Shown: piece by piece, positions 48,863 through 57,789 of the stretch
Numbering within the stretch: the stretch's first letter is position 1
How the letters are laid out: each line of letters begins with the position of its first letter
Source: Isoetes taiwanensis
Taxonomy: Eukaryota; Streptophyta; Lycopodiopsida; Isoetales; Isoetaceae
Assembly (NCBI GenBank): GCA_021234155.1
Contig: JAJEKV010000337.1
Location: 184,001-248,000, forward strand
DNA: 64,000 nt
Direction of reading: 5' to 3'
Program-made: the position numbers and the translations under genes
Notes under the pieces: generated by a model
What the model saw: only the letters and a program-made list of their open reading frames with translations
What the model was told of the DNA's origin: nothing
The model's database searches: none

Positions 48863-51252
48863 TCAGTTATGTACAAAAGTGTGAGGAGTGATGAGAGAGG
48901 GATCCAGGACGTCATCATATTCATTTATGCCATCCTCATCACCTTCACTTCTTTCACTGTCACTCGAGGAAGTGCTTGAGTTGTCTTCCTCGTCACTATC
49001 AACAGATGGTGAAGCATTGCCACCATCTTCATCCTCTTCTTCGTAATTACAAGCTTTTTTAAGCAAATTGATAGTCCTTCCGGGTGAGGCGATTGTCGAT
49101 TTCAATTTAAAATCATAGCACAATATAGTCACGTCATTAAGGATCAGCTCATCCCTACAACCCACCTTCTTGGACTTTCTCCCTTTTCCTTGGCTTCTCA
49201 TTTCTAACTCATATCTACCTTCAAAAGCATTTTCTGAGCGTGTTGCAAGCCAATGAATCTTGAGTTTAGTGACTAAGCCTTCCTCCTTGGATCAGATCAA
49301 GCACTTTTGCTATCCAGAAAGGTCGACCTTTGTCATCCTCCTCGGTTGGAAGAGCAATTAGCATACCCTTGGTAATTTTACGTGATATTACCTTGAGGCT
49401 CATTCCCTGCGTCTTGGTCCGAGGTACATGACTCGATCCTCGTCTTCTTTCACTGCGAGGTGCTAATGTAGCATTGCTTGGACCTGCTTGGTCTTTGGGG
49501 TTGATGGTAGGTGTTAGGCCATCGAAAAGGTTCTTGCAACCTGTCTTAGAGCTATATTTTTCACAACAATTTTCAGTTCGAGAAAAGAAATTACTCCACC
49601 ACATCCGATCTTCTTCTAAGAAGTACTTAAAGCTGAGGAAATTCCATTTTCAATGGCTTTTTAAGGATGACTCTGGGGTACTTTTTTCCGCTTGGACTCC
49701 TTAGGATTTTTTGAGAGGAAGTTGTTCAAAGACGTTCTATGAAGGAAGTGTCTCGGAATATATTTAAGGAAGCGTAATCCCTACGGTGGACTCCGGTCCT
49801 TAGTTGTGGTATACTTCTTGCCCTATAAGAAACTTCGCCATCCTTCAAGTAGAACTTGATGTGATGTTGAAAGGTGAGATCATTCAACTTGTTCACGACT
49901 TTGTTCTCATGTCGAACGTTGAGAGAAAATAAACTCTCGAAATCAAAGCGATCTCTTTAAGAAGATCGATCAATGGGTGGGAGTGTAAGAATCTTCAATA
50001 ATTCGAACTAGTGTAGGAAGAGAGAAAGCCTTCTTCCTTCTAAGGCACGTGAAAAAATCTGCTGAACATTTGGTCAATCGATCATGAGTGTGGCCTACAA
50101 GTAAGAAACCGAAGCTTCACTTTTCTAAAGATCCCTAGCTCCACTAACATAGCACTGAAGATGCAAAGAGTGTTTGATTCTTGTTCTCCCTTGTAGTATT
50201 GTCAAGTTGCGTAAAGCACCGGTGGTAATTGCTCTTGCTTTCGCCGCAGGGACCTTGTTAAGAATTGTAATTGTGAGGTTTGGGTCACCATGCAAGTTTG
50301 GATATGTCAAAAATACTTTGCACTTTAGACTTCCTTTGAAGACCATAGCTCCTACAAGGTGGACCTTAACAAAACATTCCTCCGCACATCTTTAGGAATG
50401 TTCAAGAAATGTGGTAGAGTAGTTTTTTGGTCCATTCCATCAATCATGAGACATATATTGCGATTGGACGTTCAAGAGCTTTTTTTTCCGTGTTTGGCAA
50501 GCTTTCTTCTCTCACGCTTGTTGTTCACGATGTCCGGCAAGGTTACGTTGCACAATATTCGTAGAAGAAATAAGGTCAAAGCATTTTCTTTAAAACAAGT
50601 GAGAGATTGGAGAACATGAGCTTACTTCTTTCGACTGCTGTCTTGCGGTTTCTCTTTGACTTTTAATTACGACACCTTGAGCAAACAGACATTCTATGTC
50701 TCCTCGAATTTTCACTAAACCGAATTCACTTTTCCCGCAGTCTAGTGAAGTGTGAGTAAGAGATATGTCAGTCCGGAGTGCAAGTCTCTTTGTACTCATT
50801 AAAACATCTTTTTGGTGATGTTATCGGGTTAAAGTGATACATGTTCTTTGTTGGTGACTTCTCACATGTTTCTCTAAAATATTTCTCCATCCATGACACA
50901 AAGAAGAAGGGCATGCATGGTTACAACTCTTCTTGGTCCACAATGATCATCAATTGCTGGATTTTTGTCCAGTCTTTTGTAAGAAGGTGTTGCGGTCTGG
51001 TCTTACATGATAGGCCAAGTAGGCATTCTGGTCAGCCAATGTCATTGAACTATAGTTGTCTCTAATTGCTCGTAATTTAGACATGTTAAATTTGTTGATG
51101 CAACCCAATGAGCAGCATTTACTTCTTAAAAGTCTTCTCATTTTATGCTCGTCCATAAGGTTTCTTCTTCTTACAGAGAAGCATGCTCTTAAACCAAAAT
51201 CCACCTTGAATTTCTTGGTGGACTGGCTAGAGAATGTGTAATCTCGTTGCAC
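48863..51252 (-). pseudogene. DDE-type transposase, decayed (VGHTHD family)
   Basis: From the N-terminus: KCCSLGCINKF with MTLADQNAYLAYH (51150-51000), a Cys-containing N-terminal motif of this family. Then come MPFFFVSWMEKYF near 50900, PNLHGDPNLTITILNKV near 50290, and QLDNTTRENKNQ near 50200, followed by FLLVGHTHD near 50060. LDN..REN and VGHTHD are the core catalytic motifs of a large transposase-like family (I believe DUF7869) found in plants, cnidarians and other eukaryotes. The C-terminus (49604-48863) has GMLIALPTEEDDKGRPFWIA, a BAH- or SH3-like module, a basic patch KGRKSKK and a very acidic Ser/Asp/Glu tail. Many frameshifts and stops show it is dead. It would cut at the inverted ends and move the element. 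Confidence 0.7.
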
Positions 51253-52410
51253 TTCGTTGGTGTCTGCCGTCGGGCATTGGGAAGGTCACCTTCCGCTTTC
51301 CACAATCAATGATGGCCCCTGTTGGTCCAAGATACTCCATTCCTATGATCAAGTCGTACTTGCCAATGCCCATTACTTCTGCCCCCATCTGGATATTAAT
51401 CCCTGGCAAGTCGATGTCGAAGGTGATCCTCTTGCCTGCTGTCTGCCTTACTGCTCCACTTGCTAAAACAACGGGCCTCGGCTTCGACTTCAGCGGTTTC
51501 AACTTCAACATTTCTACCATCCTTGGGGATGCAAAATTATGGCTACTTCCTGAGTCTACCAGGACTATGAAAGACTTTGCCTTGGCCTTCCATACTGTGG
51601 AAATTACCTTATACTGACACTCTGCTTGCTCTGTATCTATTGCGGCAAAGATATGACACTCACCCTGTATGTAGTCGCTGCCGCCGGCGGTCGTCGTCGG
51701 GCGAGGGTGTGAGAGTTCTACTTCCAAGGGGTGACCTCCTACGCCCTTAGTGGTGTGCTTGTAGAGGAGAACAAACCGACGTGGAATTGCAGGATAAGGC
51801 GGAGGTGCGGTGTTGAATGAAGGAGATGGGCCACCATATGATGTGCGAAAGTTGTTGTAGCGTCTTTCTGGGGGAGTTCGTTCAAACATATCTCTTAAAA
51901 AGCAGATGAAATTCCGCAAACCCATGTGTCAAATTACGTTTTGTGTGAAGAGGTGATCTTTGCCGGCAGGGGTCGTCTTCATTTGTAGTGAAGTCGTGGT
52001 GGGGGAGAAGCGATGGAGGATCTCATGATCTTGAACGCGTCTTTGTATTCCCCGCATGTAAGTGACGATGGAGAAACAACAAACCACGGAGGTAGTCTGT
52101 TCGAAAAATTTCGAGGTCGGAGCCATTGTAGTGTCGGGGATGGTACAAATGGTGGTGGAAGATTGCTACGCAACGTGTGAGGGTTGGAAAGGTGGTGGCA
52201 GCCGGGTTTCACCGGACTTGGAGAGGGTTGGAAAGGTGGTGGCACCGCTGGCATCGGACCGGAGTGTCTTGAGAAGCAACAAAGAGACCTTGTCGAGGTA
52301 GGTGTTGAAGAAGCATCTCAGATCTTGTGTTCCATCCGAAGTAGAGGTACTTGGGCAAACAAATGGTGGTGGAAGTTTGTTCACTGGCGGTTAACCATGT
52401 CAAACAACCG
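51227..52410 (-). mobile_element. Ty3-type gag-protease fragment inserted near the transposase
   Basis: The 51925-51227 frame carries a retropepsin-like domain: FIVLVDSGSSHNFAS (catalytic DSG), SKPRPVVLASGAV, then IIGMEYLGPTGAIIDCG. This is the protease of plant Ty3 polyproteins. Upstream (52400-51940) are gag-like pieces with a repeated PPPF/CHHLSNP phrase. The fragment ends abruptly at about 51233, beside the transposase N-terminus, and has no LTR. It is probably a truncated insertion that separated the transposase from its promoter. Confidence 0.85.
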
Positions 52411-52786
52411 CAAAAAATTGTGGGCTTGTTACTAACTCACAAGTCGATTGGACTAATGATATTCAAGAATACAAATGTTATTAGGAATAGTATTTTGTGC
52501 AAAGATTTTGGTGTGTGTGCAAAGATGCTATTCCGTAATACACTTGTCCAGAGTGTTTGGACAAGGCGTATTCAGATTACATAGAAAAACACAACCGACG
52601 GTGGCCTACCTTTAAAAAAGGAAAATCGAGCTTCGGTTGCGATTCCGCCAGAGATTTAGTCGACCCAAAGCTTCCGGATCAATATACATTTGTCGTATTC
52701 CGATTTACATAGCTTAAGACAATGGACGGTAAGCATATAAAGTACATAGTACGTCTTTCTTTTGTTTCCTGATTTGGTTTTGTAGG

Positions 52787-53051
52787 GCAAAGTGTATTCC
52801 AGAATACACTTTGCCCATCTGTCGAAGAGCAAAGTGTATTCCGGAATAAACTTTGCTCGGCAGTGCAAAGTGTATTAGGAATACACTTTGCCCTTTAAAG
52901 GGAGCAAAAGTGTATTCCGAATACACTTTGCACTACATCGAAGGGCAAAGTATTCCGAATACACTTTGCATCTTCGCCAAAGGAGCAAAGTGTATTCCGA
53001 ATACACTTTGCTTTTCACTAAGGGCAAAGTGTATTCCGGAATACACTTTGC
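52787..53051. repeat. Palindrome array 1 (seven units, intron 1)
   Basis: Seven imperfect palindromes of 25-28 bp with core gtgtattccgaatacac and ends gcaaa/tttgc start at 52787, 52829, 52865, 52904, 52945, 52985 and 53024, a pitch of 36-42 bp. The spacers (about 8-16 bp) are unrelated to each other. The array begins 58 nt after the 5' splice site of intron 1. Confidence 0.95.
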
Positions 53052-55024
53052 TTGTCTTTTTGGAAACTCTTGTTTTTTAGCACTTAAATAAGACACCTTT
53101 TAGCTGAAACAGACCACTTTAAGGTTAAAATAACAATTTCGAGTCCAAATAAGGCACAAGAAATTGTCTTAGAGTTACTATATTTCTGCTTGTTTTCCTG
53201 TCTTTTTCTGGCCTTTAGGGCACAAGATTAGTAAATGTTATTCTGGAATACAGTTTTCGTTCGAATTTATGTCTTAACATTGTTGTTTTAAACGTTTCAG
53301 TGGCAGGGAAGAAGGAAGCAAAGAGGGCATCAAAGAAATCTCAAAAAGCCTAAGCGCCCACACCCACAAAAGCACCTAACCTACTATTTACTTAAAACTT
53401 TCAAACGCGGTGGTTCGTGAACCAGGGGTGCAGATGGAAAATACAGCCACACCGGACGCTTTTTATGCGCCTGTAAAGTCTTGGTAACAAAAGCACGCCC
53501 GACTCGAAGTTTGTGAACCTTGGGACAATAAAAGATGTCTCAGAGGTTCTTGGGACAAGGTGGTCGTGGGGAGGCTATCCTTCAAGACCTCCCAAAGGCT
53601 TCACTTAGTTGTGGACATCACATTTTTTAGAATTGTCGGTGTGCAACCACGCACCTTGTACAAATTCTTTTCACACTCTGGGACAAAAAGAAGCCCGTGT
53701 TCATGAATGAGACAGGTTTGTACCGTTTAAGCGAGGACTTTCTGTCGGAGTCCGAGCATTCAGATGGAGAAAGGTCACAATCACCACCCTCGGATGCTAG
53801 TTCTTGGGGAGGTCATCGGATGGAGGTTCCGGGAACAAGACGAGGAAGAACCCCCAATGCGGCCAAAGAAACTTAGCAGGCCAAGGGCAACCATAGGCGC
53901 TAAAGAACCAAAGAAGTTTTTAAAGCACCAGACTTGAAATCCGCGAAGTCCCGAGGAACCTAAGAAGAAGAAGGGAAGGTAAAAGCACCTGGTGTTGCTA
54001 TTAAGGAAAAAAAAGTTGATAAAACATCTCGAAAAAAATGGAAGAGATTAACCCGCACAAGTTTGTGCAAGGTGTCATTATTTGCCGATCCACTTCAATG
54101 AAGCTTCCTCCAAAAAAAATGAAGCTGGTGAAAGGCCACTTCCGTGTTCGCAAAATTTATGCCGATCACTTGAGGAACCCGAAAAGATGCAGAATAAGGA
54201 GCAATCCAAATGCTCATGTGGCCCCAATAGTTGTCCTTGTTGGGAGGGAGCAAAGGCACAATCCCCTGGGAGTATAGCGGAAAAACGCGACACCTACACT
54301 CACTACGTCTTGGGAGGGAATCATAGCTTCAAGGCAAGAAGGCAACTTTTACAAAAGAAAAGAAGAACCCGAGGTACCTCTCCAGTCCCCTTGTTTGTCT
54401 CGTGGTCTTACAGGATGAAGAAGCAAAAATCGTTACCCACCCACAATCGTTAACGAAAGTACAAACTAAAGATGAGCTTTGTCGACAAGATCCGGTTTAT
54501 GCCGCGGGGGTATGTAATTTTCAAGGAAAAGTACGGTGAGGACCTTAAAAACCGGCGTTTTTTCCTTTGAGCTTAAGGAGGCGTGTGCCATTGAATCCTC
54601 ACTGAAATATGATGAGGCCAACAAAAGGCGCTCTCTCATTGGCCCCGACAAACTGGTTCCGATTAACTTTTAGAGATGGCAAGGTAAGCACAAAATGTAT
54701 TCGAATAGCAAACCAACTATTTGGCGTGAAATCTTCTTGAGCGATTTGGGAACTCGGGACTGAGATATTTACAATGTTCGAGCGGGGAGTTAAAGAGCAA
54801 GAACAAGGAGACAACCAAGAAAAAACCTCGGACGTGCCCAAAAGAAATGACCATTACCGTCCGGAGGGAAAATGCAGGGGCTTCTCGACACCTGAGCTCT
54901 GGAGTAGCTTCTCAAAAATTGTTGATAAGGAGTTTAGCCTAGAAGAAATGTCAAAGGAATTGCACAAGTAAGTTCTCGACACAAACTTTACTCTTTGCAT
55001 GTTAGATTCCCAAAAACATACAGA

Positions 55025-55246
55025 GCATAGTGTATTCCGGAATACACATGCCTTCCTTCACATGGGCAATGTGTATTCCGGACATTGCTTGTCTCTGAAA
55101 AGCATTGTGTATTCGAATACACATTGCTCCTCTAAAGGCATGTGTTCGGAATACACATTGTTCCCCTCAGAAGAAAGGCAATGTGTATTCCTAGGAATGC
55201 ATGCGTTCCTTTTAGAGAAGCAATCTGTATTCGAAATACACATTGC
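55025..55246. repeat. Palindrome array 2 (six units, intron 2)
   Basis: Six palindromes of 23-27 bp start at 55025, 55065, 55102, 55138, 55178 and 55220. The core tgtattcgaataca is shared with array 1, but the ends are gcaat/attgc instead of gcaaa/tttgc. The array begins 57 nt after the 5' splice site. Single related palindromes occur at 53235-53252, 55331-55347, 56087-56103 and 56132-56148, all in introns, and upstream at 52526-52546. Confidence 0.95.
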
Positions 55247-57179
55247 TTTTCTAGAGACAGCAAAGTGTTTGTCCCATTGCGAACTATTTTTTGCATATTG
55301 TTTCGAGGTAGCATCACCGGTTAACCGGTTTGTATTCTAGAATACAAATAGCTTGACTTTTATTTGTTTTCTTTTACTTTGCCTTGATTCTTACGTTTAA
55401 ACTCATTGTTTCCTAAATGTCTTGCAGCCAAAAGAACGTCATAACATGTCAAACATGTTTGATGGAGCAGCTAAACGTCGAAACATGGGAAAGGTGCAAG
55501 GAACTCTACCCAATTGCCACATCCGACGGTAGTTTGATTGTGCAATATGCACCAAATTTTGAGGGCTGGGTAAGTACTCTCAAAATTCCTTTCTCTGCTA
55601 CAAACGATCTCTTGGCGGTTGTTGTTTTGTTTTTTCTTTAGAGCAAAAAAGAAAAATAAAGACCTGCCCAGGGGCTTTATGGAATTTGGTTAGAACAAAG
55701 GGAAGAGAGGTCGTTAGGAAGAAGAAGAACTGTTGAGCCGTAACCATCCGACTAGAGATTCTCGCATGTTTGATCAAAACAATTTATATTCAATCATTCA
55801 TGGTGATTGCACGAACCTTGTCGGAACGGTTAAGCCACAGGACTTTACTTTGGTTATTGCTGATCTTCCCTACGGGTTTAAGCTTAAAGACAGCAGATAC
55901 GACGACCAGCCCTTCAAATTTTCAGAGTTTAATGCTTTCATTGAAGGAATCAAGCAGATCTCAACGGCCAAACATTGGCGTTTAGTTACGTTCCATTCGA
56001 GCATGCAGTCTGGCTTGGTGGAATCAGCTTTCAAAAATCACTTTGGTTCTCCAGTTCAGGCAGGATATGAAAACCTTGTCTGGTAAGTCTTATTCCAGAA
56101 TACAATTACTTTTCTCTTTAATTACGTAGTGTATTCCGGAATAGTATTTCCTGAATCTGGTTTTCGAAGTGTTTTCTTGTTTTTGCTAACATCACTTTAA
56201 ATGCTTTAAATGCTTCACTAGGTACAAAACGAACATCAACTACCATGGTGGAGGACCAAGGTTGCTCAGCAAGGTAGAGTACCTTCATGTAGCTTATTGG
56301 AGTTTTGATGGGAAGAGGTCCATGGAACACTTTAACACTGCCGCCTGTCAAAACTTTTCAAACGTCCTAGAGTTTCCAGCCAGTCTTACGTAAATTGTAG
56401 GACCCAAGTGCACAAAGGCAGATTGTGAATCACTACCGAAACCACAAAAGCTCATCAACCATCTCCCGGACATGTTCTACCGGCGCCCGTGAGATTGCGC
56501 TTGATGCTTTCTCAGTTCTGGTACTACTATCGCGATGTGCACTTAAGAAGGGCCGAATCGTGTAGCCGTGGATATTGATAAGGAGGTCGTGCATTTTGTG
56601 AAGATGAGTATTTGCCTTACCTACTTTACCATGATGAAAATCAAGAGTTAGGGGCCAAGTCTTCATCCGATTATGCTAAACTAACGCCCTCCAGATACGA
56701 CCTCCATTCTCGAAGCTCACTAGACGGACGAGGCAACCTTTGCGAGCTTAAAGAAGTAGCTTTAGCTACCATTCCGTGAGAACAAGGAGGATACAAAACT
56801 TAAGTCTCCAAACAAAGGAGCAGATTGAAGAAGGACGAGGCTACAGAGAGCAAAGAAAAAGAATGAGGAGGACTATGATGTAGATCTTTGACTCGCGATA
56901 TTAAAATTATCATTATTTATTACAATGAATCTTCAATATTGATGTACAAAAATTTATTAAAACATATTACTTTTTTTTTCCTTTCTATTCGGTGCTTTTT
57001 TTGTAATGCTTTAGGTCTCTTCAAGTCTATACCTAAATTTCGCTATTTTATGATTTACGTTTCATAAGTACAAAGTTTTCCCTAATGATGGGCCAAAATG
57101 GCATGAAAAAAAATGCAAACCTCTAGAAATTCTCAACAACTATCAAAAAAGGCTTATTTTAGAAACATGGTGTTTTTTT

Positions 57180-57237
57180 AAAGGGAATCTTTGAAACGGG
57201 AGTGATGCAACACTCCCGTTTAATTTGCAATCGTGTT
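57180..57237 (-). repeat. Right inverted end of the candidate transposon
   Basis: It contains the inner block gggaatcttt (57183-57192) and a perfect 9-bp hairpin, aaacgggag and ctcccgttt, at 57194-57221. The outer sequence is taatttgcaatcgtg. Confidence 0.65.
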
Positions 57238-57239
57238 TT

Positions 57240-57789
57240 TGGTCTTACACTATCTTGCATCGAAGTTATGCCCTCTAAGTTGCATTGCCCTAGAAACACA
57301 TTTCCGTATATGCTTATTAGGCATGTTCTTTACCTGTGATGTCTGGGCCAAACTATTTTCTTTATCGTCATAGGCACCATTACAACGAAGCAATCTGAGG
57401 ACTCTGATCAAAACCTTAACAACATGGTCTGTCCGTAATACACGCCACCTTGGGATTACTGTTATATTGCTTTAAAATTATATCTCGTAATTTCATCTCA
57501 ACCATCACCTTATTTTCATTTCATACAATTTACAGAATTTCATAACACAGTTTCATTACACAGTTTATCACAGTTAGAAAACAGATATTACAACAAAGTT
57601 TATGAGCTCAAATACAAGAGCTTTTCACAAGAGTTTTCCATAAAAAGATTACACTGCCACAAAAAGCAGATTACAGCGCCACAAAAAGCAGATGACAGTG
57701 CCACAAAAAATCAAGAGTTTTTCTGTCTCAAAGAGTTTTTATCACATCAAACTGAACTGCCACAGAAAAACAGAACTGACCATGAAGCA
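57240..57789. other. Interval right of the candidate transposon
   Basis: A minus-strand stretch at about 57470-57250 reads VLIRVLRLLRCNGAYDDKEN and NMPNKHIRKCVSRAMQLRGH, exon-like but unrecognised. It could be the other half of the host gene seen at 46875-48505. Then comes A/T-rich 3' flank of the recombinase gene with three tandem copies of a 22-bp unit (gattacagcgccacaaaaagca) at about 57648-57710. Confidence 0.4.

Larger units (their letters stand above)
52722..56892 (+). pseudogene. ParB-like domain plus N6/N4-type DNA methyltransferase, intron-containing
   Basis: The proposed start ATG at 52722 lies in a 7-nt exon (MD plus one base). Intron 1 (52729-53300) joins in frame to VAGKKEAKRASKKSQKA. 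The middle region (54060-54360) reads RPL, VRKIYADHLE, PIVVLVGREQR and TYTHYVLGGNHSFKARRQ, like a ParB-type domain. DEEAK and MSFVDKIRF (54410-54500) follow. Intron 2 is 54968-55427, intron 3 is 55570-55640 and intron 4 is 56083-56221. The exon 55641-56082 has IIHGDCTNLVG and motif IV DLPY (55862-55873). Exon 56222 onward has YHGGGPRLLSKVEYLHVAYW, DMFYRR and motif I DAFS (56503-56514), then VAVDIDKEVVHF. Motif IV before motif I is the beta-class order. ParB-methylase fusions are known in phages and bacteria; the introns here show a eukaryotic gene. Multiple frameshifts and stops, including one in motif I, disable this copy. Confidence 0.75.
48511..57237. mobile_element. Candidate DNA transposon with DDE transposase and ParB-like/DNA methyltransferase gene
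   Basis: The ends are similar in inverted orientation. The left is aagattgcgtattaaacggg (from 48513) and the right ends in cccgtttaatttgcaatcgt. A second matched block, aaagattccctttt, lies further in on both sides, about 55 and 35 bp from the outer block. Between them are a transposase gene reading leftward (51252 to 48863) and a methyltransferase gene reading rightward (52722 to about 56892), plus a Ty3 fragment at 51227-52410 that looks like a later insertion. The 3' ends of both genes point to the element ends, as in a two-gene transposon with a shared central promoter. No target duplication was found, so the exact borders are uncertain. Confidence 0.55.

Noticed and set aside
51979-52384. 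Proline-rich protein gene (PPPF repeats)
   Set aside because: The repeats lie upstream of and in the same orientation as the Ty3 protease and are best read as expanded gag sequence.
52787-53051. CRISPR array (regular repeats with distinct spacers)
   Set aside because: Repeats are full palindromes, spacers are only about 8-16 bp, there are no cas genes, and the array lies in an intron of a eukaryotic gene.
52722-56892. Bacterial or phage contamination explaining the DNA methyltransferase
   Set aside because: The gene has four GT-AG introns with consistent phase and sits among plant repeats.
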